A DNA stretch of 64,000 nt from Streptomyces sp. TLI_053 (GTDB lineage Bacteria > Actinomycetota > Actinomycetes > Streptomycetales > Streptomycetaceae), in assembly GCF_900105395.1 (NCBI RefSeq), contig NZ_LT629775.1:434001-498000 (forward strand), given 5' to 3'. This document shows positions 55,743 through 64,000 of the stretch, piece after piece. Made by a program: the position numbers and the translations under genes. The notes beneath the pieces are model-generated. The model saw only the letters and a program-made list of their open reading frames with translations, was not told the origin of the DNA and did not search any database. Each line of letters opens with the position of its first letter. The stretch's first letter is position 1.

Positions 55743-56860
55743 CGGGCGGCACCCGGGGTGTCCACCGGACCGCTCCCAGGACCGTTCCCCGGACCGCTCT
55801 CCGCACCGCCGCCCGCGCGCGGCAGGGTCCGCGGCGCCGGAACGGTGGCGACCAGACGCGCCAGGACCTCGTCCGCCTCGACCTGCCGCACCCACAACTC
55901 CGGTGTCAGGGTGATCCGGTGGGCCAACGCGGGAACCGCGAGCGCCTTCACGTCCTCCGGCGTCAGGTAGTCGCGGCCCTCCAGCATCGCGCGGGCACGC
56001 GCCAGTTGGACCAGCGCGAGACCGCCGCGCGGCGAGGCGCCGACCTGGATCTGCGCGTCGTCGCGGGTGGCGTGGACCAGTGCGATCACATAGTCGACCA
56101 GGTCGTCGTCGACCTCGACGCGTTCCAACGCCGCGCGCATCGCCAGCAGTTCGGCCGGACTGCTGACCGTCTCCAGCTCCGGTTCGGGCGTCGCCCGGTC
56201 CAGCCGGGCCCGGAGCATCGAGGCCTCCAGCCCGGTGGAGAGGTAGCCCATCCGCACCCGGAGCAGGAAGCGGTCGAGCTGCGCCTCGGGCAGCGAGTAG
56301 GTGCCCTCGTACTCGATCGGGTTGGCGGTGGCGATCACCACGAACGGCTGCGGCAGCCGGCGGGTGGCCCCGTCGACGGAGACCTGGCCCTCGGCCATCG
56401 CCTCCAGCAGCGCCGCCTGGGTCTTCGGCGGGGTGCGGTTGATCTCGTCGGCCAGCAGGAGCTGGGTGAAGAGCGGCCCGGGACGGAACACCATCTCGCC
56501 GCTGCGCCGGTCGTAGAACGGCGCGCCGGTGACGTCCGAGGGCAGCAGGTCGGGGGTGAACTGGATCCGGCGGAAGTCCAGGCCGAGGGTGGTGGCGAAC
56601 GAGCGTGCCAGCAGGGTCTTGCCGAGCCCCGGCAGGTCTTCGATCAGCACGTGGCCGCCGGCCAGCACGCCGAGCATCACCAGTCGGAGGGCCTCGGGCT
56701 TGCCGACCACGGCGCGTTCGATCTCCTCGACCACCGCGCGGGCACGCCGACCCGCCTCCTGCGGCGTCAGCACGGCGGCCTCGGTCGGGCGGCCCGGGCT
56801 CGTCCCGGCCGCCCGGGCCTGCTCGGTGTCCGGGGCGGGGGCCTGGGGAACGGCGGTCAT
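55739..56860 (-). CDS. MoxR family AAA+ ATPase
   Basis: A 373-residue AAA+ ATPase. Walker A is EDLPGLGKTLLA (about residue 75), Walker B is LLLADEINRTPPKTQ, sensor 1 is IATANPIEYEGTY, and LPEAQLDRFLLRV contains the arginine finger region. MoxR proteins act with vWA/DUF58 partners in maturation of protein complexes. N-terminal 30 residues and the C-terminal tail are low complexity. Coupled to DUF58 downstream; 136 nt separate it from the upstream membrane-protein gene. Confidence 0.93.
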   Translation of the reverse strand: MTAVPQAPAPDTEQARAAGTSPGRPTEAAVLTPQEAGRRARAVVEEIERAVVGKPEALRLVMLGVLAGGHVLIEDLPGLGKTLLARSFATTLGLDFRRIQFTPDLLPSDVTGAPFYDRRSGEMVFRPGPLFTQLLLADEINRTPPKTQAALLEAMAEGQVSVDGATRRLPQPFVVIATANPIEYEGTYSLPEAQLDRFLLRVRMGYLSTGLEASMLRARLDRATPEPELETVSSPAELLAMRAALERVEVDDDLVDYVIALVHATRDDAQIQVGASPRGGLALVQLARARAMLEGRDYLTPEDVKALAVPALAHRITLTPELWVRQVEADEVLARLVATVPAPRTLPRAGGGAESGPGNGPGSGPVDTPGAAR

Positions 56861-56996
56861 GACTCTCCTGGAGGACGGCGTCGGTCGGCCGGCTGTCGGG
56901 ACCGGCGAGAAGTACGGGAATGCGGGGACGCGGGGGTGCGGGAAAGGCGGGCGGTGAGCGGAGTGCGGGGAGCGGTGGACACCGCGCCGGCGCCCG

Positions 56997-57629
56997 CTAA
57001 CCGGACTTCGGCGGCGGCGGGCCGGGCGGTTGCAGGGCTTCGAGCCGGTCGACGAGCGCGAGGAGTACGGCCGCCGGCACGGCCCCGTCCCGGTCCGCGG
57101 CCTCCGGATCGATCCACGGCCACAGCCGGGGCCCGACCAGTTCGGCGGCCCGGTCGCGGTCGGCGGTCAGCGAGACGCCGTGGGTCTCGGACAGGCGTGC
57201 CGCGAACAGCCTCCGGAGGCGACCGCGCAACGGCCCGGCGTCGCCCTTCGGGTCGAGACCCTCGCGGACGGTCCAGCGCCAGTCGCCGAGGCCCAACTCG
57301 CGCGCGTCCAGCACGCGTTGCCGCCTGCGCAGGCCGATGTCCAGGAAGCCCGCGCCGGCCACGTACCGCCCGGTGACGAGGGCACCGGTGGTCAGCAGGA
57401 CCGCGCCCGCGGCGGCCGCGGGAGCGCCGCCGACCAGCGCGAGGAGGACCTCGGCCAGCACGGCCGCCCCGGTCAGCTCGATCAGGCTGTGCCGGACGGA
57501 ACCGGGCGCGGCGAGGCCACCACCGGCCCGGGCGGTCGGATCCTCCGGCCGACCGGCCGGGGCGATCGGATCCTCCGGGGCGGCGGACGCGGCAGGACCG
57601 GCCGTGCGTCGGTCCCGGCGGGCGCTCAT
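56997..57629 (-). CDS. Membrane protein of the MoxR module
   Basis: A 210-residue protein with two or three membrane segments (IELTGAAVLAEVLLALVGG, AAAGAVLLTTGALVTGRYV) and a soluble C-terminal half (RLRRLFAARLSETHGVSLTAD, AELVGPRLWPWIDPEA) with a Pro-rich end. No named family. Its ATG overlaps the stop of the DUF4129 gene, and MoxR follows after 136 nt, so it belongs to this module. Confidence 0.75.
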   Translation of the reverse strand: MSARRDRRTAGPAASAAPEDPIAPAGRPEDPTARAGGGLAAPGSVRHSLIELTGAAVLAEVLLALVGGAPAAAAGAVLLTTGALVTGRYVAGAGFLDIGLRRRQRVLDARELGLGDWRWTVREGLDPKGDAGPLRGRLRRLFAARLSETHGVSLTADRDRAAELVGPRLWPWIDPEAADRDGAVPAAVLLALVDRLEALQPPGPPPPKSG

Positions 57630-58666
57630 CGCCGGCCTCCGGCCCGGTCGGCGCCCCCGGACGCTCCCGCCGCCGCGGGCTCCGGCAGCGGGCCTGCCCG
57701 CTCCGCGAGTCTCGCGGCGAGGCCGTCCAGGGCGGTCCGCGCCCGGCGTACATGGGTCTCGTCCATCGGGTGGGTGGAGTACCTGGCTTCTCGGAACAGT
57801 GCGGTCAGAGCCCGCGCGTGGACCGGGTCGACGCGGTCGTCGGCCACCGCGCGCTCCAGCAGTTCGGTCGGGCTGTCAGGAGCCCGGCGGGAGAGCCCCG
57901 AGGCGGCCAGCGAGGTCTCCATCGCGGCGTAGCAGGCGATCACCGCCGCCCGCGCGTCGGCGCCCGTGAGGGCACGGCGCCCCGTCACCACCGCGGCCGC
58001 CAGGGCGTCCTCGCTCCGGTCCGGTGCGGCGGGCAACGGCGTCGGCGGCCGCCGGCGGACGATCCGCAGCTGCAGCAGCAGGACGGCGCCGACGACCACC
58101 GCGATCACCAGGAGGACCAGGAGCACGCCGAACAGCAGCGGGACCACGCCCGAGAGCGAGCTGTCGGAGACCGGTTCGCCGGGTTCGGGCGGCGACACCG
58201 TGGGCACCGGGGGCAGCGCGAAGTCCGGCAACGGCCGCGCCCGGTGCGGCCCGTCCGACCCGGTGTCCGCCCGGTTGTGGAAGAGGAACATCAGCACCGG
58301 CACCGCGACGGCGGCCCCGGGCAGCAGAACGGCGGCGGCCTCCCGCAGGCGCTCGGCCCGTGGCGTGGGCCCGTCCAGGTGGCGGACCTCCGCCCGGAAG
58401 CGCAGCGCGAACCGGCCGGCCACGATCAGCCAGCCGACCGCGAGCAGCAGGACGAACCCGATGGCCCGGACCGGCACCCTGGCGAGGGGCGCACCGAGCA
58501 GTCCGCCGTCCGGCCGCAGTGCCGAGGCCGCGAGCAGCAGACCCGCGACGGTCACCAGGGCAGCGGTGATCCGGCCGCCCGACCGGCGGGCGGGCTCCTC
58601 CGCGCTGTCGCCCGGTGCCTCGCGGCCGTCGTACCGAGGCCCGCTCGGCTGCGCTTCGTCGTTCAT
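57626..58666 (-). CDS. DUF4129 domain-containing membrane protein
   Basis: A 346-residue protein with about four membrane segments (ITAALVTVAGLLLAASAL, AIGFVLLLAVGWLIVAG, AAAVLLPGAAVAVPVLMFLF, VVPLLFGVLLVLLVIAVVVG) and a cytosolic C-terminal DUF4129 domain: AVIACYAAMETSLAASGLSRR, SPTELLERAV and ALTALFREARYSTHPMDE. This domain is found next to MoxR/DUF58 genes in actinobacteria, as here. First gene of the module. Confidence 0.88.
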   Translation of the reverse strand: MNDEAQPSGPRYDGREAPGDSAEEPARRSGGRITAALVTVAGLLLAASALRPDGGLLGAPLARVPVRAIGFVLLLAVGWLIVAGRFALRFRAEVRHLDGPTPRAERLREAAAVLLPGAAVAVPVLMFLFHNRADTGSDGPHRARPLPDFALPPVPTVSPPEPGEPVSDSSLSGVVPLLFGVLLVLLVIAVVVGAVLLLQLRIVRRRPPTPLPAAPDRSEDALAAAVVTGRRALTGADARAAVIACYAAMETSLAASGLSRRAPDSPTELLERAVADDRVDPVHARALTALFREARYSTHPMDETHVRRARTALDGLAARLAERAGPLPEPAAAGASGGADRAGGRR

Positions 58667-58810
58667 GCGGCCACCCCTGGTTCCCCCGCAGCACGGAGGG
58701 CACCGCGCGAGGTGCAGCGTCGCACACCAACAATCGTATTGTCACGCTGCATTGTGGGTCGCCGCGCTCCCGGACCGAGGAGCTGCGTGCGCCACCGCCC
58801 GCCGTCCGGA

Positions 58811-59737
58811 TCACAGTCCCCCGTTGACCGCCGCCACCCGGGCCGCACCGGCACTGACGTTCCACTTCGCGAGGATCGCGTCGTACTCCCCGCTGCGCAT
58901 CAGCTCGTCCAGCCCCTTCGCCACCGCGTCACGCAGAACGGTGTCGCTCTTGTTCACCGCGATCCCGTACGGGCTCGACTGCGACAGCGCGCCCGTCACC
59001 TCGAACCGGTTGCCGTCGTCGGTGGTCCTGGCCGCGTAGGCCGCCACCGGGAGGTCGTTGAAGTCCGCGACCGCCCGGCCTGCCGCCACCTCGGCGAGGG
59101 CCACGGTGTCGTCGTCGAAGCGGTGGACCTGCAGGGGCTTGCCCGTCCGTTCGCAGGCCCCCACCTGGCGGCTGACGATCTCGTCCTGGGTCGTGCCGCG
59201 CTGCACGGCGACCGTACGGCCGCAGAGGTCGTCCAGCGTCCGGATGCCCTTCGGGTTGCCCTTCTGCACGATGATCGAGGTCCAGGCGATGAAGTAGTCC
59301 ACGAAGTCCACGCCCGGCCGGCCCGTCGGCATGCCGTTGTCGCCGAGCGCGTTGCGACGCGCGGGCGTGTCACTGATCCCCGACATCGCCAGGTCGAACT
59401 GCTTGCCGTTGACACCCGGTATCAGCTTGTCGAACGGCGTGTCGACGATCTCGATCCGCAGGCCGAGGACCTTCCCCAGGGCCTCCGCCAGGTCCGGGTC
59501 GAGACCGGTCGGCCTGCCGTCGGTGCCGCGGAACGCGACCGGCGGGTAGTTGAGGTCGGACCCGATCCGCAGGACCCCGGCGGCGCGCTGCGCGCTCGGG
59601 ACGGCCGCCCGGGCCTTGTCCTCGACACTCACCGGGGCCTCCGGCCCGGCGCAGGCGGTGAGCAGCAGGGCCGACGCGGTGGTGAGGGCCGCCGGCAGGG
59701 CCCGGCGGTGGGGGAACGAGCCGGGGAGATGGACCAC
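58811..59737 (-). CDS. Family 3 solute-binding lipoprotein
   Basis: A 308-residue substrate-binding protein of amino-acid-type ABC importers. A lipoprotein signal ends in LLLTACAG, where the Cys is acylated. The mature part has LRIGSDLNYPPVAF, TGLDPDLAEALGKVLG, FDKLIPGVNGKQFDLAMSGISDT and DDLCGRTVAVQRGTTQ, the SBP_bac_3 pattern. It probably binds a polar amino acid. GTG at 59737 follows GAGGAG. No permease or ATPase gene is adjacent, so it is an orphan or works with a distant system. Confidence 0.9.
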   Translation of the reverse strand: MVHLPGSFPHRRALPAALTTASALLLTACAGPEAPVSVEDKARAAVPSAQRAAGVLRIGSDLNYPPVAFRGTDGRPTGLDPDLAEALGKVLGLRIEIVDTPFDKLIPGVNGKQFDLAMSGISDTPARRNALGDNGMPTGRPGVDFVDYFIAWTSIIVQKGNPKGIRTLDDLCGRTVAVQRGTTQDEIVSRQVGACERTGKPLQVHRFDDDTVALAEVAAGRAVADFNDLPVAAYAARTTDDGNRFEVTGALSQSSPYGIAVNKSDTVLRDAVAKGLDELMRSGEYDAILAKWNVSAGAARVAAVNGGL

Positions 59738-60197
59738 GATGGCGCTCCTCTGCGAGGCAGGGTGGCGCGACCGGCATCCACGAGGGAGCGGCAGCGACCG
59801 GGAGGCGGAATCCTGCCATCCGTTTCTGCCTCGACGGGCCGTAGACATGTCACGATCCGCTATCGGGTTCACCCGCGCCCCGGGCCCGGCCTGCCCGTCC
59901 TCGGAACAGCACGGACGGCAGAAGGCCCGGCGGGGCGGGACGAGGCCGGCGGGCCGTGGAGCGGCTCGCCGACGCACACCGCGCGAGCGGCGGCACGGCG
60001 GGGCGAGGGACCCGCCACGGGGCCCAGCACGGGGCCCGATCGTCCCACCTGGTGAACTCGATCGTGCCCGAATCCGCTCGCGACTCCCGGCGCCGGGCCC
60101 GAACCGATCGGGATCCGTGCCCCGGCGGAGGAGTCCGAGCCGCGTGGATTCCCGGCCGGACGCGAGCCCTCGCGCCGCGACCGGAGTCCGTCCGTCG
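59738..60197. other. Gene-free stretch between the SBP and MFS genes
   Basis: 460 nt with the promoter of the solute-binding lipoprotein (an AT-richer patch at about 59830-59865, TGTCACGATCCGCTATCGGG). No gene with domain or ribosome-site support. Confidence 0.5.
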
Positions 60198-61454
60198 TCA
60201 GGCGCCGGCCCCGCGCACGGGGCCGGCGGCCGAATCGGGTCGCACCCGGTGGCCGTGCCCCAGGACGAGGGCGGCGGCGAGGAGGGCGACCGCTCCCCCG
60301 AGCACCATGACCGTGGCCGGGGAGGAACGATCCACCACCAGGCCACCGGACAGGGCGCCGATCGACAGGGTCGCCTGGAAGGACGAGGTGAACAGCACAC
60401 CGGCCGCCTCCGGCGCCTGCGGGGCCGCGGCGAGGAACCACGTCAGGGAGCAGACCGGCACCGCCCCGTACGCCGCGCCCCAGACCGTCAGCAGCACGGC
60501 GGCACCCGGGCCGCCGGTGCCGAGCACGGGCATCAGCAGAGCCGCGGCGGCGAGCAGCACGACGGCCGTGCCGAACACGGGGCGCAGCGCGACGGCCGCG
60601 CGGCCCCCGGCGAGCGCGTTGCCGAGCATTCCGGCCGCGCCGTACACGAGCAGAAGCCCGGTGACCAGGCCGGGGCCGGCCTGGACGGTGCCCTCGAGGA
60701 ACGGGGTGACATAGGTGTAGCCACCGAAGTGGGCCGGCACGATCAAGAACGTCACGGCGAGCCCGGTGCGGGTGCCCCGACCGGCGAGCAGCCCGCGCAG
60801 CACGCCCAGGCCGGTGGTCGTCAGCGGGGGCAACGGCGGGAGGGAGAGCAGCAGGCCGGCCAGGGTCAGCAGGGTCAGCGCGGCCATCACGAGGAAGGCG
60901 GCGCGCCAGCCGGCGAACGAGCCGAGGAACACGCCCGCCGGTACGCCGAGGACCGAGCCGAGCGGGACGGCGGTGAAGAACAGCGTGGTGGCCCGGGCCC
61001 GCCGGCGCTCCGGGACGAGCCGTGCGGGGAGCCCCGCGCCGATCGACCAGAACGCGCCGATGACCAGGCCGAGGGCCACCCGGGCGGCCAGCACGGCCCC
61101 GTAGGCGGGGGCGAGGGCGTTGAGCAGGTCGGCCGCGACCAGGAGCAGCAGCAGGGCGGCGAGCACGGTCCGCCGGTCGACGTGCCTGGTCGCGACGGTC
61201 AGCACCGGTGCGGCGACCGCGGCGACGAGGCCCGGGAGCGTCATCATCAGCCCGGCCGTGCCGTCGGAGATCCGGAAGGTCGCACCGATCGGGGTCAGCA
61301 GCCCGATCGGCAGGATCTCGGTGGTGACGATGGAGAACACACCCGTGGTGACGGCCAGCACGGCGGGCCAACCTCCGTTGCGCGCACGGGAGTACGGGCG
61401 GATGGGGCCGCTTCCGGGCGGTTGCGGTGCGGGACGGAGAGCGGTGTCGGCCAT
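60198..61454 (-). CDS. MFS transporter (AraJ/YdhP-type)
   Basis: A 418-residue major facilitator with 12 predicted membrane segments. The first helix region VFSIVTTEILPIGLLTPIG and FWSIGAGLPARLVP are typical of the AraJ/YdhP group (sugar- or drug-efflux permeases), and ATRHVDRRT lies in the loop after segment 2. Export of a small molecule across the membrane is likely; substrate unknown. Monocistronic, ATG 61454. Confidence 0.88.
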   Translation of the reverse strand: MADTALRPAPQPPGSGPIRPYSRARNGGWPAVLAVTTGVFSIVTTEILPIGLLTPIGATFRISDGTAGLMMTLPGLVAAVAAPVLTVATRHVDRRTVLAALLLLLVAADLLNALAPAYGAVLAARVALGLVIGAFWSIGAGLPARLVPERRRARATTLFFTAVPLGSVLGVPAGVFLGSFAGWRAAFLVMAALTLLTLAGLLLSLPPLPPLTTTGLGVLRGLLAGRGTRTGLAVTFLIVPAHFGGYTYVTPFLEGTVQAGPGLVTGLLLVYGAAGMLGNALAGGRAAVALRPVFGTAVVLLAAAALLMPVLGTGGPGAAVLLTVWGAAYGAVPVCSLTWFLAAAPQAPEAAGVLFTSSFQATLSIGALSGGLVVDRSSPATVMVLGGAVALLAAALVLGHGHRVRPDSAAGPVRGAGA

Positions 61455-61825
61455 GCCGGAGGTCCTGTCCGTGAGGGGTGGGTGTCACCACGGAGTCCAC
61501 CAGGCAGGCGGGCGGCGGTCCGGCGTGAATCGGACCTCGACGTGCGGCCGTCCCGGAGGACCCGGGTCGGCGTCCGGCCGTCGGGGCGACGGCCGGACGC
61601 CGACCCGGAGCGGAACGGCTGCGGCTGCGGATAAGGCTGCGGCTGCGGATAAGGCTGCGATGGAGGTGGCGACGGAGGTGGCGGTGCCGGTCGCGCATGC
61701 GCCCGTCGGCGTACGACGCCCCGGTGCTCGGTCCACCGGCACTCGGCACCCGGTGACGAAGGTCGGTCCTGTCGGCCGCCGTCGACCGGGCTGCACGTGG
61801 ATTCCCGCCGCCATCACCGCTGGAG
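61455..61825. other. Intergenic stretch with an 18-bp tandem repeat
   Basis: 371 nt holding the MFS promoter at its left end. GCGGCTGCGGATAAGGCT occurs twice in tandem at 61621-61638 and 61639-61656. No gene seen. Confidence 0.6.
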
Positions 61826-62527
61826 TCAGAGGAAGTTGTTGGGCCAGATCATGGTGCGCCACATGTGGGCCACCGGTGAGCCGTCGAATCCCAGCCCTTC
61901 ACGGGGCTGGCGGAAACAGCGGCCGAGGGTGTCCTCGAACTCGCTGATGTCGACCTCCTCGGCCGGGTCGAAGTCGAACGTGTAGAGGTCGTTGAGGGTG
62001 ACCAACCTGGCCGTCATGTACCAGCGGTGGGCACGGACCTCGTGGTAGGCGCGGCGCACGTGCGCCGGCGGGCGGTAGTCGGGTCCGAAGAAGGCGTTGT
62101 AGGCCTGCGGGTAGTCGTAGCCCACCGTGGCGTCGGGGAAGAAGCGCAGGATCTCGTGCTGGCGGATCGCCCAGGCGACCTCTTCACTGACGTAGGGCGC
62201 GACCAACTGGGCGCCCCAGTGGCCGTGGTGGCTGCGCAGGAGTCCGCCAACGGCGATGTCGTGGAGCAGGCACGCGGTGACGACCGTGTCGCCCAGGTCG
62301 AGGGCACGGGCCCGGCGTGCGCTGTGGATCAGGTGCAGGCCGGTGAACCGGTCCTGCGAGAGGCGCAGGCGGAAGAAGTCGGCGAGGGTCGGTCGGTCGG
62401 GCATCGGCGGCAGGGCCGGGTTGTCGCCCATCATGTAGACCCGGCCCGTGCCGAGCCTGGCGAGCCACTGGGCGCCGTCGAGGTGCTGGCTGGTGCCCAT
62501 CGTCGCGACGGCGGGCAGTGCGGTCAT
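61826..62527 (-). CDS. HD-domain protein (phosphohydrolase or PhnZ/MIOX-like oxygenase fold)
   Basis: A 233-residue protein with HD-superfamily metal residues: IHSARRARALDLGD (His), ACLLHDIAVGG (His-Asp), RSHHGHWGAQLVAPYVS (His) and IRQHEILRFF (His), ending with LNDLYTFDFDP (Asp). HD proteins hydrolyse phosphate esters; the small PhnZ/MIOX branch uses two irons for oxidation. The motif spacing does not settle which. Start at ATG 62527 is chosen for its GGAG; an ATG at 62674 would add 49 residues with a 24-bp repeat and a rare TTA codon at position 3. Confidence 0.68.
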   Translation of the reverse strand: MTALPAVATMGTSQHLDGAQWLARLGTGRVYMMGDNPALPPMPDRPTLADFFRLRLSQDRFTGLHLIHSARRARALDLGDTVVTACLLHDIAVGGLLRSHHGHWGAQLVAPYVSEEVAWAIRQHEILRFFPDATVGYDYPQAYNAFFGPDYRPPAHVRRAYHEVRAHRWYMTARLVTLNDLYTFDFDPAEEVDISEFEDTLGRCFRQPREGLGFDGSPVAHMWRTMIWPNNFL

Positions 62528-62563
62528 CCGCTCCAGCCCCTCCTGTCCCGACTCTCCAGGCCC

Positions 62564-62611
62564 GGGGCCTTCGGAGGGCGCGGGCACGGGGCCTTCGGAG
62601 GGCGCGGGCAC
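62564..62611. repeat. 24-bp direct repeat upstream of (or inside) the HD-domain gene
   Basis: Two exact tandem copies (62564-62587 and 62588-62611) of a unit beginning GGGGCCTTCGGAGGGCGCGG. In the reading frame of the HD gene it encodes PAPSEGPV twice, so it would be a linker if the longer start is used. Confidence 0.75.
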
Positions 62612-63006
62612 GGTCTCCTGGTGCTCGGTGCGGCCGTCGGGGATGCGGTGGTACGACTCCTGTACTAAGTCCATGATCCACTCAACGAAACCCCTGCCGA
62701 CAGGTCACCCGCACAGCGACAGCCGGCCCCGCGTATCGTCGAAGGCGCCCGACAGCCACGGCAGGGGATTCCAACTCGCCTTTACGATTCAGCACTTACA
62801 CCGTCCTTCGGCAATGGAGTCCCCTGGGCTTCGATCCTCCCGGTGCCCACTGCTCGGCGGCCCCGCCCTCCGTCGACCTCCCGACGCCCTCCGCATATGC
62901 TGATCCGTGCTCGAACGGACGGACAGACGGACGACCGGACGGGCCACGGGCCGGGATGCCGGAGGGGGCAGGTCCGCGGGACACCCATACGCAGGGGGAC
63001 GAGGAC
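62612..63006. other. Divergent promoter region of the HD-domain and PBP genes
   Basis: An AT-richer patch at about 62770-62815 (TTTACGATTCAGCACTTACACC) may be promoter sequence. A GGACGGACAGACGGACGACC run of GGAC repeats lies at 62915-62945. No gene seen. Confidence 0.5.
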
Positions 63007-64000
63007 ATGCGGGACCGACAGGAACCCGAGGACTACCAGGGGTACGCCGGGCACACCGAGCTCGACGGGTACGACTTCGAGGACGGGGGCGGGGGCGATG
63101 CGGGCGGCGATCCGGGCGCACCGCGCCGCTCCGGTGCCCGGAAGGCCGTCCTGGCCACCGTCGGCGGAGTGTTCGCCGCACTGCTGGCGGTCGGCGGGTA
63201 CGGCCTGCACACCATCGTGACCACCGTGCAGGGCGGGTCCTCGAGCGGCGGCAGCGGCGGAAGCCAGGCGTCCGGGAGCGCGACGCAGACCCCGCAGGCA
63301 CCGGCGACCGCCGAGGAGGCCGCCGCGGTGACCACGGACTTCCTGGCGGCCTGGGGCCGCGGGGACGTCACGGCCGCCTCGGCGCTGACCAGCCGGCCGG
63401 AGGCGGCCCGCGCGGCGCTGGCCGCCTTCCAGGAGAACGTGCCGGCCCGCACGCTGGCGCTGACCGCGACGGGACCGGCGGGCGGCGCGGCGGGCGGCAC
63501 GGCGGGCGGCACGGACGGGGAACCCCTCGTCGGCTTCCGGGTGAAGGCCGAGTTCGAGGGCGCGACCGGTGCCTGGGAGTACGACAGCACGCTCGGCGTC
63601 GTCCGGGGCGGGAGCGGCAAGGCCCTCGTGCACTGGACGCCGGCGGTGCTCCACCCGCACCTCGCCCAGGGCGGGACGATCGCCGTGAAGGCACTGCCCG
63701 ACCCGGTCTCCAAGCCGACCGACCGCAACGGCAAACCGCTGGAGGGCTTCCCCTCGCTGGCCGCCGTACTGCCCAGGATCACACCGGCCGACGGCGGGAC
63801 CGTCGTCGGCGGGCGGGCCGTGGTGCTCTCCGCGGCCGGCAAGGAGCCCGAGCAGTTGTACGTGCTCACCCCGCCGAGCGCGCCACAGGTGAAGCTGACG
63901 CTGGACGCCGAGCTGCAGCGGGTCGCCGAGGAGGCGATCAAGCAGCAGGCCGCGGGCGGCAAGCCGGCTTCGCTGGTGGCGATCCAGCCGAGCACCGGCC
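63007..64000 (+). CDS. Penicillin-binding protein with NTF2-like N-terminal domain (partial)
   Basis: The first 331 codons of a membrane-anchored transpeptidase; the gene continues past the window. Residues 1-42 are cytosolic, followed by one membrane segment (ARKAVLATVGGVFAALLAVGG), a Gly/Ser linker, an NTF2-like MecA_N domain (about 100-215; TAEEAAAVTTDFLAAWGRGD, LVHWTPAVLHPHL) and the start of the catalytic part, VKLTLDAELQRVAEEAIKQQ, typical just before the transpeptidase domain. The SxxK, SxN and KTG motifs lie outside. It should cross-link peptidoglycan. ATG 63007 follows GGGGGACGAGGAC. Confidence 0.88.
   Translation, partial: MRDRQEPEDYQGYAGHTELDGYDFEDGGGGDAGGDPGAPRRSGARKAVLATVGGVFAALLAVGGYGLHTIVTTVQGGSSSGGSGGSQASGSATQTPQAPATAEEAAAVTTDFLAAWGRGDVTAASALTSRPEAARAALAAFQENVPARTLALTATGPAGGAAGGTAGGTDGEPLVGFRVKAEFEGATGAWEYDSTLGVVRGGSGKALVHWTPAVLHPHLAQGGTIAVKALPDPVSKPTDRNGKPLEGFPSLAAVLPRITPADGGTVVGGRAVVLSAAGKEPEQLYVLTPPSAPQVKLTLDAELQRVAEEAIKQQAAGGKPASLVAIQPSTG

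Overview
The window is very GC-rich (third codon positions nearly all G or C), uses GTG and TTG starts freely, and packs genes with ATGA/GTGA overlaps. Gene content (GcvH, DUF5302, many Sec/Tat-exported proteins, MoxR/DUF58/DUF4129 module, NTF2-like penicillin-binding protein) points to a Streptomycetaceae chromosome (Streptomyces or Kitasatospora-like). No rRNA, tRNA, CRISPR array, transposase or integrase was seen.

Region 1 (0-15 kb) is an aromatic-acid catabolic island. A six-gene minus-strand operon encodes PobA (4-hydroxybenzoate to protocatechuate) followed by LigJ, LigK, LigI, a fused LigA-LigB dioxygenase and LigC. This is the protocatechuate 4,5-cleavage route, not the beta-ketoadipate route usual in actinomycetes. 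A perfect IclR-type inverted repeat lies in front of pobA and an IclR gene sits next to it. Diverging from iclR is a signal-less ModA-like protein of unknown role. Beside it, a MarR gene and a four-gene operon (crotonase, acetoacetyl-CoA-synthetase-like ligase, 3-hydroxyacyl-CoA dehydrogenase, amidohydrolase) resemble the Rhodococcus cou genes for beta-oxidative deacetylation of hydroxycinnamates. Together the two operons could take a p-coumarate-like substrate through 4-hydroxybenzoate to central metabolites.

Region 2 (15-30 kb) holds gcvH, three regulators, an alpha/beta hydrolase and a run of exported proteins: a Tat-exported dimethylformamidase-beta-like protein coupled to a polysaccharide deacetylase, a small secreted protein, a beta-helix protein with three C-terminal repeat domains, a lectin/aerolysin-like protein and a beta-propeller protein.

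Region 3 (30.0-33.8 kb) is the most novel-looking part. A 49-residue peptide ending in three GCIS repeats is followed by a strong hairpin and then three translationally coupled genes: a PaaK/CapK/LuxE-like adenylating enzyme, a small DEIWH-motif protein and an MFS exporter. It has the layout of a ribosomal-peptide (RiPP-like) pathway but no recognised RiPP enzyme.

Region 4 (34-44.5 kb) has a TetR/amino-acid permease/nitrilase set, membrane proteins of unknown role, a phosphoribosyltransferase, a pair of divergent 2-oxoglutarate/Fe(II) oxygenase-like proteins, a GNAT acetyltransferase and two decayed genes. Region 5 (44.5-53.5 kb) has a 1366-residue unknown protein, a secreted ribosome-inactivating protein (rRNA N-glycosidase type), a histone-H1-like protein with a C-terminal winged helix, and degenerate sequence. 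Region 6 (53.5-64 kb) has the MoxR-DUF58-DUF4129 module, an orphan solute-binding lipoprotein, an MFS permease, an HD-domain protein and the start of a penicillin-binding protein cut by the window edge.
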